A DNA stretch of 21,846 nucleotides from Silene noctiflora (taxonomy: Eukaryota > Streptophyta > Magnoliopsida > Caryophyllales > Caryophyllaceae): positions 30,683 through 52,528 of the forward strand of contig VHZZ01005708.1 in assembly GCA_009801015.1 (NCBI GenBank), in the 5' to 3' direction. The notes below the pieces were generated by a model, which worked only from the letters and a program-made list of their open reading frames with translations, was not told where the DNA came from and did not search any database. The position numbers were made by a program, and so were the translations under genes. Below, piece after piece: positions 10,796-20,195 of the stretch; position 1 is the stretch's first letter, and each line of letters begins with the position of its first letter.

Positions 10796-11953
10796 TTAGT
10801 TTGTGAATGATCTAGTCATCTAGGTACTGCATTTCTTCCTATAGGTTACCTGTTTCTGTTACTCATTCGTTGGACGCATGAAAAGACCTGATCGGTTGTG
10901 CAGGTCTCGTACTCTCGTCACTTTGTCCAACATTTTTCAAATATTCCCCTATATGGTGGATGTTGTGTGCTAGCTTTCAAAGTTAATGGTATGTCTTACC
11001 TTCTTTTATCATCAAGAAGCAGATGGTTGAGGTTCATGGGATTCTGGAGTTGCACAAGTCCGTAGGCTTTCAATATTTATTTTTTTCGGTATTGATGAGC
11101 TTTCATATTGTAAGAGCTCAGAAAGTTGCAATCTGAGTTTTTCTGACTTCAGATTTGTTTTAGGAGTTCTGCTCCGAGCATTAGTTCAGTTCAGGGCTTG
11201 TATATTTTGTATGTCAATATTGTTAATTGCTATTTGTGAAGTGGTCTGGAAATTGGAAATTAGTAATCACGGAGGTCTCTGCCCTTTTTTTATTGTTTCC
11301 ATGGAGTTCAATGGATCCATTTGTTTCTCTTTTACAAGTTCGATTATTTTTAAAGAAATATTTTGTGTGAAAATCTCTTCCAGTCTTCTTCTCCCTTCAT
11401 TTTTTTTTGTATCCAAGCGAAGCGTTTATTATTCATAGCTGCTACATTTTTCAAACCATTATATTCTCTCCATCTCGGTCATCTATTCACGTATTTCACT
11501 TTGACTGGTATCTATCATTCATTTACCTTGCTATTTTGGAAATGCATAGTGAGCAATTTGATCATCCACATTGATTTTGGTCTGCTTGTCATCCAATAAC
11601 AATATCTACAATACTTTTTTATGATCTTTATGCCAAAAGTAAAGGTAAACAAATAACAGGGATGAAAGACCAAGGGAGTATAAAACTATTAATATATTTG
11701 AAAAATTTCTTGAGTTCAAATCTTCGGATTGTACAACTCAAACGAGGATCATAAATGCGAAATGCAGATAATGGCAATGAGCAGCATAGCGGTGAAGTAG
11801 TTTGAACAGCAACTATGCTACTAGATCCGGTTTCCTATTTTCCTACAATTCAATCAAGCAAATTTCTTGACATAGAATCAAAATTTTGATCTTAAACTGA
11901 TCAAAAGTTGAAAATGTAGACAGAAAACAGAAAACTAAGAGTTACGAGTAAAA
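10796..11953. other. Intergenic region between convergent genes, with both 3' UTRs
   Basis: The GCP4 stop (10795) and the methyltransferase stop (11954, minus strand) face each other tail to tail across 1158 bp. This interval must hold both 3' UTRs and both polyadenylation regions. I found no clear canonical AATAAA signal that would fix either end. An eroded Stowaway-like element sits at 11464-11678. No conserved coding sequence or RNA gene was seen; the short frames near 11211-11599 have no recognisable features. Confidence 0.6.
11464..11678. mobile_element. Eroded Stowaway-like MITE, intergenic
   Basis: The left end (ttctctccatctcggtcatc) and the reverse complement of the right end (ctcccttggtctttcatccc, then tgttatttgtttacc) both resemble the common Stowaway terminus CTCCCTCCGTCCCGGTCAT followed by TTGTTTACC. 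TA lies outside each end (11462-11463 and 11679-11680). The arms match each other poorly, so this is an old copy. It may supply 3'-end sequence to one of the convergent transcripts. Confidence 0.5.
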
Positions 11954-14900
11954 TTAAAGGTCTTCAAATCCTTGTTCATCGCCTTCATCTTCAGCTCTCT
12001 GGAATTCCCAACGCCATGTCTCCATCTGCAATGATAGGCTTTGGCTAATTACCGCAAAAATAGTTTTCTAACACCTAGGGGTGATAGAAGGCTGGTTGTG
12101 GGTGGTTGGAAAGAAGATGTGTGGTTATAACTAGTTATGCATGTCCTATGCTTTGACTACAAAATCTACCAACAATATATCACTACTAAAACTTGTAAAA
12201 CTGATCCGAACTGAATTTGACTCGAGATGAATTTGGCCCATACCCAACCAAATAACTCGAACATGAGCCAAAACGCGATTAGACCCAATCTGATTTGAAT
12301 TTGCTGGCCCTGAACTGACTTTGGTCCTAAATGACCCAGTATTAACACACCAGAATCCTACTTAACCCATAGATGACACATGACACGACCCATTTCAAAG
12401 GTAAACATACCAAAAATAACCCGGCCCAACCCAAAAGATTCATTTGTTAACCTGAAGGTAGAAACTCGAAAGTGTCTCCAAACAAACGTGTCCATGAAAG
12501 ATTACAGACCTGATCATCTGAAAATCGCAGATGCTCCGCCACAAAGAGTATGCTGTTGGATGGTTCTTTCAATAGCTCAGCACCCAAATTTTTTGCAATT
12601 TGTTCATGGTCATACACTTTAACTTGAAATCCATGGCTCATGAAAATCCTGTGTATCCATTCTCCGACCTGCCGAGGAACAAAATTAAATACGGTCACCT
12701 GACAAAAATATCAAAAGGTAAATGAAAAGAAAACATCGCATGAAAGAGCTAATACCTCAACCTCATGGGAAGGTTCTATTGACTCTGCCGGGATTTCTCC
12801 TATTAGGAGACAACCCTTCATGGCCAAACTGCCAACAGTCAACAGAACATTCTCAAAACTTGCCAGTGTCGTCAAAGGCAATCCCTGTCAAGCAAATGCA
12901 CACCTGATAAATGATATTCACACACACACAAACACAACACCAACAACAAACTCCATTACACTAGCTCCTGTCTAAGCAGGGGTAGCAGGATCGGACGTAC
13001 GTAGCCTCACCCTGTGTTGTGAAACATAGAGGTTGTGTTTGAATAAGCTATTATAGTAATTACGTTGAAAACTGTGTTGTTCACCTGTCTACATAGCACA
13101 AGAAGCACAACCTGTTTAATTGAGCTATTCTACTTCATTCGATAATGTTTCAAAGTACACACAAAGGTCGTATTTTGAGAGCCTAAAACCAACCTGGAGG
13201 ATCCAGATGCTTGGCCGGTTGCCATTAAATCCTTTCTTACGTAAAGCTTCTTGAACATTTGGAGATTCCTTTGGAACATGAATCAATAAGCAGTTTCTGG
13301 TGATCTGAGCCCCCACATCTAATATTGGTGGAAGAGTCATATCATGAGATCATGAAATTTTTGGTAAAATGCAGAGCAAAGGAGCAATATTATTAAATAA
13401 AGAACTGATTATGCATGGTTTCTGGTGAAGAGTGAGAATATCCGTGAAGTCAGTAACACAGGGCCAACGTAAAAGCATATTCAGTGAAATCAGAATAAGC
13501 AACATTACCCCACTAACTCAACTACTCAAGGGCTCCCGCAAAACGGGGCGGGGTAATAGTGTCTCGAATGTAGGCAACCTTTCAAATTGTTAACACAAAA
13601 GACTGTTTCAGGATGACCCACGATGGAAACTGCAAGGAATGACTACAACTTCACAATAAACCCAACTAATTTCGATAGCCATTTTTTGCTATTCCATCAT
13701 CTCTAGAACCAAGTGAAATCAGCATAAGGAACCATGTATGATTTATTTTTTCGTTGATAAGAATAACAAACCAATATATGATGATGATATGCAACCATCC
13801 ATCAATCATCCTCTTTATACCAGGTATAGGAGAACTGCAAGAATTTTGACACTCACATATTTACTTCAAAAAAAAAAAAAAAATTAAAAGAAAGATGCAT
13901 AAAAATTATAGAAGGGAAAATACATATCTAACTTCCTATTTAATTGGAGTATATAACAGACGCCTTCAGCGTCACCACATTAACAAGTACGGAGTAGTAC
14001 ATAACCCCACACCTCTAAGCTTGGAAGATAATTCACTGTAAATCTTTTCGGCTGATATGTCAAAAATCAATGTGGAGTTCGGCCAAGTTAGCCTATAAGC
14101 ACGAGTATCAGCACCATCTGTCAACAAAACAACCTACAAAATATTTTTAATGCTCCAAAACGCGCTAATTGTGGTTATCAAGAATTGCAAGTGTCTCAAC
14201 TTCGTACTGGTCGTACCTGTCTCAGCTCATCTGTATGTCCCAAAATCTGGAGCAATTTTTCATCCAGGAACCTGGTAGCAAGGCAATAAGGGTGTGCACT
14301 CTGATTATCATTGATTGATGTACTTGGAGAAACAAAGCAGGCCACATAAGGATCATGAAAAAGAGGCTCTGAAAATTTTATATTAGGCTTGCAGTGAGAA
14401 TCCGTAGTGCATTGTGTGATAGACTGATCTACAGCAAGTCAAGCTAGACAAACGAATGCTTAATGCAACATTTAGATAAACAAACTTTCCCAGACTTCAA
14501 CACAAGAACGTTTTCAGGCTTGACATGCCTCCGATTCGAGTTTCCTCGTGCCTAGGTTGAAATAGGGGAAGCTAATGACCGATGAGAAAATAGTTGGCGA
14601 GTTAAATTCATTATATTGCTTTGTAAATGTTCATTAAAAGCTTTCTTCACTATCTATTAGTAAGATAAAGCTCATCTCACCATGAATATCCAAACGTAAT
14701 CAAACATTTCCTATCAAATTTTATGCAACTTACAAACAGCCTTGCAGACCAACATATGGTATGCAGAAGTTTCATTTAGCTAGTGAAACATTAGAAATCA
14801 ATCAATGCTCTGTAACGAGGGCAACTTACATTAGAATGAGCAACATAAAAATGATTTGTTAGTAAATAAAGTTGAGCAGAAACACTAGCTCAGGTTTTCT

Positions 14901-15614
14901 TCCATCGTTTATCATGTATGTTTGCTCGTTTGAGCATTCTCAACGTACAATAAGAAGAACCGGCAGTGGTGAGACGGGGTTGGTGTTAGTAGGGGCTACT
15001 GCTCCTCTAATCAATAGAAAATATGAACATTTATTCTCTGCTTTAAAAAAAAAAAAAAAACTCTATCGCATAACTAATACAGTCTTTTACAAGGCATATC
15101 AACAGATCATTATCGTAAAAACAGTGCAAAAAACTTAGCTGACATTATGCTAACAACTCTAAAGCAACTAACATTTTGCAGGAAAAGTGGTTAATTACTA
15201 CACTATCTGAGCTTTCCAAGCAAGAACTTGATACCAGCTGAAACAAAAGTGGTAAATCTTCGGTATTCGCCATACGAACATACAACCACTTTACTTTACT
15301 AGCTACAAAAACCTCAAATTCCATGAACCCAATTAATTTAAACAAATAACCCTCACATTCACAAACTGTTCGATGAAATGCCTGAATGAAAATGCAACGA
15401 AAAAAGACAAAGAAAGAAGAATACTTGGGCGAAGAGTCTCATGAAAACGAAGTGTAGCAGCATTAATGGCAGCTTGGAGTAAAGGGTCATCACCGTTGCT
15501 CAAATTTGCAGAAACCCTCAACTTCATTTTAGGGTTTTTGTAGAAATTACAGTGAAATTGAGGTAATAACATTGTAAAAGTGGAGACTTTGGTATAACCA
15601 AGAACACCTTCCAT
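11954..15614 (-). CDS. Putative plastid SAM-dependent methyltransferase, leucine carboxyl methyltransferase/PPM family
   Basis: Complete seven-exon gene on the minus strand. Exons in transcript order: 15614-15425, 14368-14217, 14133-14013, 13318-13194, 12884-12756, 12668-12510, 12025-11954. They total 948 bp, giving 315 residues plus TAA, with all introns GT-AG and in phase. Conserved family blocks: DPLLQAAINAATLRF (about 43-57), PLFHDPYVACF (about 65-75), LATRFLDEKLLQIL (about 93-106), VVLLTDGADTRAYRL (115-129), LIFDIS (about 136-141), and AMKGCLLIGEIP followed by VGEWIHRIF. The TDGADTR loop corresponds to the SAM-binding GAGLDTR of bacterial relatives, with the first glycine replaced. Substrate is unknown; PP2A leucine methylation is typical of only one branch and should not be assumed. 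The first ~35 residues are rich in Ser, Thr, Lys and aliphatics with almost no acid, ending in RVSA, consistent with a plastid transit peptide. Alternative starts are 15626, 15572 and 15527. The exon 1-2 junction (..RP-K-PLF..) is the least certain splice. Confidence 0.85.
12195..12435. repeat. Degenerate ACCC/GACCC-rich repeat in methyltransferase intron 6
   Basis: Within intron 12026-12509 there is a stretch of loosely recurring motifs (gaactgaatttgactcgaga, cccatacccaaccaaat, gacacgacccattt, acccggcccaaccc). Plant genomes contain many such degenerate 'GACCCGACCC'-type interspersed repeats. No ends or target duplication could be placed. Confidence 0.4.
12923..13045 (-). mobile_element. Au-type SINE (5'-eroded), minus strand, methyltransferase intron 4
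   Basis: Read on the minus strand: aacacaacctctatg, then gggtgaggctacgtacgtcc, then gatcctgctacccctgctta, then ggagctagtgtaatggagtt, followed by a TTG-rich tail. This is the Au SINE order (AACCTCT, then GGTAAGGCTGCGTAC, then CCGACCCTCC-like, then GCGGGAGC-like, then a TTG tail), a tRNA-derived family widespread in angiosperms. The head upstream of AACCTCT is not recognisable, so the copy is truncated or diverged. It lies in the same orientation as the host gene. Confidence 0.7.
13319..14012 (-). other. Methyltransferase intron 3 (694 bp)
   Basis: No gene or full repeat seen. It contains a poly-A tract near 13868-13882 and the string gtacggagtagtac near 13988. That string resembles a Stowaway terminus (TACTCCGTAC) without a partner and may be a remnant. 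Confidence 0.5.
14369..15424 (-). other. Methyltransferase intron 1 (1056 bp)
   Basis: No coding segment with family similarity was found between exon 1 and exon 2. The region has a 16-base or longer A run near 15044-15059 and otherwise unremarkable AT-rich sequence. Confidence 0.5.
15529..15537 (-). promoter_or_regulatory. Telo-box-like AAACCCTAA at the start of the methyltransferase
   Basis: AAACCCTAA on the minus strand is followed two bases later by the in-frame ATG at 15527. Telo boxes are typically found in 5' leaders of plant housekeeping genes close to the start. Here the motif falls inside the predicted coding exon (residues YKNPKM), which raises the question of which ATG is used. 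Confidence 0.35.
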
Positions 15615-15787
15615 AGTTATGATCACAGAGACAAGACAGATTTCGATTGTGGCTCAAAGTTACAGTTTTATCATATCTCCGTCCTGCTTGAGACTTGAGA
15701 GTTGAGACTTAGACTTGGCTAAAACTTAAACTTGCTTGTCATTTTCATTGGTTCCATCACTTAAACTTAGATTTGAGTTATTTATTT
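15615..15787 (-). promoter_or_regulatory. Short upstream region of the methyltransferase gene
   Basis: Only 173 bp separate the chosen ATG from the edge of the terminal-inverted-repeat element. It contains tandem-like GAGACTTGAGAGTTGAGACT strings around 15690-15710 and no clear TATA box. The element and repeats beyond 15788 therefore form part of the gene's upstream sequence. Confidence 0.35.
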
Positions 15788-16117
15788 GGGGTTGCGAAAC
15801 GTGTTGACGTTTTTTTTAAAAAGACTATCAGTAGCCTTGCTCACTCTTTCTTTACCCTATTCTCTCCCAAATCCTCCCAAACAACAATTTTTTTTTAAAA
15901 AAAAATCAAGATTTTGTTAATCGGATTCAATGTCAAACAACGAATTATCTAAATCAACGGATAGTGACGAATAATCAATAAATTAACTAATTAACTACTC
16001 AATGTAATTTTTTTCGTTTGAATCGGACATTGCCTAGTAGTTTCTTTCGATTGAATCAGACATTGCCTACTATGAATCGGACATTAATATCTCTCCAAGA
16101 AATTCACATTTGTTAAC
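15788..16117 (+). repeat. Left terminal inverted repeat arm
   Basis: About 330 bp, beginning GGGGTTGCGAAACG. It differs from the right arm by scattered substitutions, a missing GA expansion, and small indels around the caatgcctagta-type strings. That level of divergence suggests an element that is not very recent. Confidence 0.75.
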
Positions 16118-16208
16118 GACAATGAATGTACACGCCCCATTAGTATGGGATGTTGAATGTGGGTGTCTCTTATGGGCATGGACATTGAATTTGGGTGTCA
16201 GTGAGTTT

Positions 16209-16603
16209 CATTGTCCATGTCCATAAGAGACACTCACAAACAATGTCCCTAATGGACAAAGACATTGAGTTTCATTGTCCATGTCCATTAGGGACATTGA
16301 GTTTCAGTGTCCATATCCACAGGGACACCTGGATTCAAAGTCCATTGATATGAAATAAAAAATATAATTCAATTCATACTAGACAAGCAATGATTCGTAC
16401 TAGAGACATTGAGTGTCATTGTCCATGTCCATAAGAGACACCCACAATCAATGTCCCTAATGGACAGAGACATTGAGTTTCATTGTCCATGTCCATTAGG
16501 GACATTGAGTTTCATTGTCCATATCCATTAGGGACAAGTAGATTCAAAGTCCATTGATACGAAAAAAAAATACAATTCAATTCATACTAGGCAAGCAATG
16601 ATT
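16209..16603 (+). repeat. Tandem duplication (208-bp period) in the element's core
   Basis: Copy 1 is 16209-16416 and copy 2 is 16417-16603. Both begin cattgtccatgtccataaga and run through gattcaaagtccattgata to caagcaatgatt. Within each copy a shorter motif (GTCCATTAGGGACATTGAG, then TTTCATT) recurs about every 30 bp, partly in inverted form. Confidence 0.8.
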
Positions 16604-16623
16604 AGGGAAGCAATGATTTCAAT

Positions 16624-16970
16624 GTTAACAAATGTGAATTTCTTGGAGAGATCTTAATGTCTGATTCAATCGAAAAAAATTACTAGGCAATGTCCGTTTC
16701 ATACTAGGCATTGTCCGAATCAAACGAAAAAAAATTACATTGAGTAGTTAATTAATTATTTTACGATGATTCGTCGCTATCCGTTGATTTAGATAATTTG
16801 TTGTTTGACATTGAATCCGATAAAAAAATCTTCATTATGTTTTTAAAAAATTGTTATTTGGGAGGATTTAGGAGAGAGAGAGAGAGAGAGAGAGTAAGGG
16901 TAGTGATGGTCTTTTTTTTTTAAAATGTCGAGGATTCGTTATAAAATGTCGGCGATATTTCGCAACCTGG
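16624..16970 (-). repeat. Right terminal inverted repeat arm
   Basis: About 347 bp and ending TTTCGCAACCTGG. Reading the minus strand, it follows the left arm almost block for block. It contains a GA microsatellite (16872-16894) where the left arm has only a short CT-rich stretch, a local expansion after the arms diverged. Confidence 0.75.
16872..16894 (+). repeat. (GA)n microsatellite in the right arm
   Basis: About eleven uninterrupted GA units inside the right arm of the transposon. Likely length-polymorphic. Confidence 0.9.
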
Positions 16971-16980
16971 TTTATTTTTA

Positions 16981-17968
16981 GGCCCTTTTTTTTACTTAAT
17001 TTCAGCTATATTCAGTTTAGTTCATTTCCGTTCAACTTTATTCGGTTCAATTTAACTCTTCTCTTCAAAAGACCATGTTCTTTTTTAACTTAATTTCATC
17101 TCATTTCAGTTCAGCTCTCTTCAGTTCAGTTCAGCTCCAATAAGTTCAGTTGAGTTTAGTTCAGCTTTTCTCTTCACAAATTAAAGTTCTGTTCTTTAGA
17201 ACCGAAACTGTGTAAACTGAACTGAACTTAATAGGGCTGAACTAAACTGAACTTAATGAAACTGAACTGAATTAAAGAGTTAATTTGTGAAAAGAAGAAC
17301 TGAACTGAATGAAGCTGAAAAGAACTGAATGAAGCTGAAATGAAATGAAGTACTAGTGAACTGAATAAAGGTGAATTAAACTGAAATTAAGTCCTAAAGA
17401 ACAGGGTCTGACTCTTACTTTAGTTCAATTTAGTTCAACTCCATTAAGTTCAGATCAGTTCAGTTCAGCTCCATTAAGTTCAGTTTAGACAATTTCAGTC
17501 CAAAAGAATAGGGTCAATCCGCCAAATTAACTCTTACTTCAGTTCGGTTCAATTCAGCTCCAATAAGTTCAGTCCATTTCAGTTCAGCTCCATTAAGTTT
17601 AGTTCAGTTTAGATAGTTGCAGTCCAAATGAATAGGGCCTTAGTTAATTTTTATTTTATTAGGTTGCTTTAAAAATGTATTAGTTTGGTTTAATAAAGTC
17701 TGTTTTTTCCGGTTTAATTTCAGCTCATTTCAGTTTAGTTCAGTTCTATTCAGTTCAGTGCGATTTAGTTCGGCTTCATTCAGTTCAGTTTAGCTCATTT
17801 CAGTTCAGTGCAATTGAGTTAAGCTTCATTCACTTCAGTTTAGCCTATCTTTTCACAAATTACCCTTACTTTAGTTCTTTAGTTTAGCAGTTAAGTTTCG
17901 TTTAGTTCAGCTTCATTCAACTTCATTAGTTTTGTTCAACTCTTTTCAGCCGAAAAGAACAGGGCCTA
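16981..17968. repeat. Strand-switching TTCAGT-rich foldback array, probably nested short MITEs
   Basis: Dense variants of TTCAGTTCAGCTCCATTAAG run on the plus strand to about 17175, on the minus strand (ACTGAACTGAACTTAAT) from about 17205 to 17390, then on the plus strand again to 17950. A terminus-like anchor recurs in both orientations: forward GGCCCT..TTCTTT near 16981, 17071 and 17188; reverse AAAGAAcAGGGcC near 17397, 17502, 17626 and 17953. A second anchor, CACAAATTAA, appears near 17174 and 17855 and inverted near 17281, with a variant near 17523. This fits several copies of one short inverted-repeat element inserted into or beside each other. A simple tandem satellite would not change strand. 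Confidence 0.65.
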
Positions 17969-18944
17969 AGTTTGGTTATTACGAGTTGTCGTTATTAGAT
18001 GCCAATGTGTTGTTTGACTTGTTTCGATTTATGTGTTGAGAATTTTGCTTCACATCAATCATTTTGTTATCTTAGTTCAGGTTTTTCCGAATATTTCAGA
18101 TTGGGGGTTATTTCCGAGATACTGTACAGGCTTGCCACGGGTCATATACTATTTGGGTTTGATCGAGCAACACATCCTGTAATTTTTCTTTTTACTGTTT
18201 TCTTTTGTGGAATCTAAAGTCAAGTCGCTAAATTGAATATAAAGTATAAAAATCACATTATATATGTTTTAAGTTTTCACAATATGCTCTAATGTTCTCA
18301 ACTTCAAGTAAACTTGATAAAACCGACTCGCGTCAAATGACTTGAGCGTACCAAACTTGCATCTAATAAAAGAACCGAACTTGACCACAACCTTAATTGA
18401 TTGACCTCATCCAATCTAACATAAATATTTTTTGGGTGGTGCTCATTCATGGAAGGATTTTACTCTTTTATGGACGTAAATGAGCATTATACTCTTTTAT
18501 TTATTTGACTTCGTTCCAATTCAATTTATTTCACTTTTCTCACGCTAAACAACCACCCGTCAGTTCACCTTCCACACCCTCACCGCCACCGTCCGGTCAT
18601 GACAACCTCCTTTGACCGACCATCTTCTGCATTCGGTGCATTGCAGATGTAGGGTTCCGAGTCGTTTGCTCTTTAATTTCAGCAAAAACCTAGAAGGTAG
18701 GTTTATTATTCCATTATCAAATTCTAAAGTAGTTCATCTTTTCGTAAAAGAAACCTCATCCATAAGGAATTCCTTTGGCTATTTCCATGTTAGTGGAATA
18801 TGTTACACTTCTGGGAATGTTGAGCTTTGACATGTATATATACCATTAATTCGGACGATAAATTTTGAATTGCAATTATTCTACAAATCTTAGTTTCATT
18901 ACCAAAAAATGCAGAGCGTAAAATTATCCACATAAAGCGACTCC
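17969..18944. other. Unassigned spacer between the foldback array and the LINE
   Basis: No recognisable gene. 18020-18190 and 18300-18420 contain degenerate strings (e.g. cacgggtcatatactatttg) similar in flavour to eroded GGGTC-type interspersed repeats. 18540-18660 is CCACC-rich and could be LINE 5' UTR, but no boundary is visible. A reading frame at 18612-18830 shows no family feature I know. Confidence 0.4.
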
Positions 18945-19719
18945 TTGAACTCGGATAAATCGTCTTCCATGGTTGTTGGCACGACTCCCATTTCCCTATC
19001 AAATATACCACATGCTGAAAAGGAAGATGATGTAACATTGATGACGTTCCGTGAAAAACTCCAAGGTTTTCAGGATGCTAGTCCATTTTTGGTTGATCAA
19101 AGCGAAGATTTCGACCTAGACAATGATTCAGATGTGGATATTGGAGAAGACAATGAAGAGGATGAGTCATGTGACATGTCCTAAAATCCTCCTATTTAAG
19201 GAGGAAAAAATCCAACTTTGAAAGCCGTGGAGGCATGCACTAATTATCAAGCTATTTGATAAAAAGATAGGCTAATTATCATTGATACGGAAATTGAACG
19301 CTAAATGGGCAATCAAAGGTAAGCTTACACTCATCGATATCAATGACTCCTACTATATAACACGGTTTACATCTCTTCAAGATTACGAACATGTCCTTAC
19401 ACAAGGACCATGGATGATTGACGATCATTATATTACTATCCGAAAATGGGTTCCTAACTTTGTTCCATCGGAAGATAGTATCAAGTTCATTATAGCATGG
19501 CTACGGATTCTAAATCTACTGATAGAATACTTCAACGAAAATTTCCTCAAACGAGTTGACTCAAAAATTGGCAAAGTTGTAAGGATTGATAAAAATACTG
19601 CCAATGCAGAACGAGGTCAGTTTACATGTATGAGCGTCAAAGTGAACATTGACAAACCACTACTATCAAAATTCTGGCTAAACGGAAAGATTTATCGTAC
19701 TCAATATGAAGGCCATTAA
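18945..19719 (+). pseudogene. LINE ORF1 remnant with DUF4283-type domain
   Basis: Degraded first protein of a plant L1-clade LINE (nucleic-acid-binding gag-like protein). The acidic N-terminal part reads from 18945 in one frame until a stop at 19182. The remainder reads in another frame, so a frameshift lies near 19170. In that second frame there are stops at 19219-19221 (TGA) and 19273-19275 (TAA). The DUF4283 core then runs from 19276, with hallmark strings YEHVLTQGPWMIDDHYITIR and FLKRVDSKIGKVVRIDKNT, to a stop at 19717. The CCHC zinc knuckle that normally follows this domain is absent, so a deletion or rearrangement after ..YEGH is likely. Confidence 0.8.
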
Positions 19720-20195
19720 AAATTCTCAATCCCGAATCTCCTCTGTTCTCTGTAATATTACAAACTTAGAAGCCATCGACAAATCTACAACTAATATTAT
19801 AACTAATAAGGCCATTAAAAATTTAATACCAAATAACAGTACAAATAATGCCACAAAAATATCCTTCCCTGTTTCCAGCAACTCTGAAACTTACCTTCCT
19901 TAGTGACGCCATTCACTGGAGAGCCCCCTGATAACGTTGATTCCCCCCTCACGGATTTTCACGATATCTCCTTGGCAGGGGATGGAAGCACCATTATTGG
20001 GGGTGATGGCTCAAGCGATACCCAGTTCGGATATCAAATTCAAGCAAATTCCGATGGAACCGGCATCAATCCAGTTGGAGATGTCGATACCATGGAGCAT
20101 TAACGACGTACTCTCTCTAGTAAGCAAAGCCTATCTATCTTCGTTACAATATTTACCAACTCTTATGTCGGATAGAATACCAAATTTAATGCCTA
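19720..20195 (+). pseudogene. Remnant linker between LINE ORF1 and the endonuclease
   Basis: Short overlapping frames (e.g. 19706-19903 and 19903-20103) rich in Asn, Ser, Asp and Gly, typical of the poorly conserved C-terminal part of LINE ORF1 and the start of ORF2. No single frame spans it, so it too has lost its reading frame. Confidence 0.5.

Larger units (their letters stand above)
15788..16970. mobile_element. Non-autonomous DNA transposon with ~330-bp terminal inverted repeats
   Basis: A 1183-bp foldback-like element. Left arm 15788-16117 and right arm 16624-16970 are inverted copies: both start near GGTTGCGAAA and contain the CTCTCCCAAATCC-type block, caatgtcaaacaac, atctaaatcaacggatag, ctactcaatgtaattttttt and caagaaattcacatttgtta. 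A 7-bp direct duplication TTTATTT flanks it (15781-15787 and 16971-16977). Long arms and a 7-9 bp duplication fit a Mutator-like (TIR-MULE) or similar non-autonomous element. The duplication is AT-rich and a 9-bp version would hold two mismatches, so the superfamily is not settled. It has no transposase frame. Confidence 0.75.

Noticed and set aside
12380..12622. Plus-strand 80-codon frame
   Set aside because: It is a shadow antisense to methyltransferase exon 6 (12668-12510), whose minus-strand protein carries the family similarity.
12960..13040. A tRNA gene on the minus strand
   Set aside because: The tRNA-like blocks belong to a SINE head; no complete cloverleaf with anticodon arm can be drawn and a TTG tail follows.
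15781..15796. 9-bp target duplication proving a Mutator-like element
   Set aside because: Only 7 bp (TTTATTT) match exactly; extending to 9 needs two mismatches, so the superfamily was left open.
15788..18000. CRISPR-like array or novel defence locus
   Set aside because: Repeats are inverted, variable in length and typical of plant transposons. There are no regular unique spacers and no associated genes.
18612..18830. Small protein gene before the LINE
   Set aside because: 72-codon frame without recognisable domain, signal or homologue, in AT-rich repeat surroundings; treated as a chance opening.
18790..19038. Minus-strand frame overlapping LINE ORF1
   Set aside because: It is antisense to a recognisable LINE coding region and has no features of its own.
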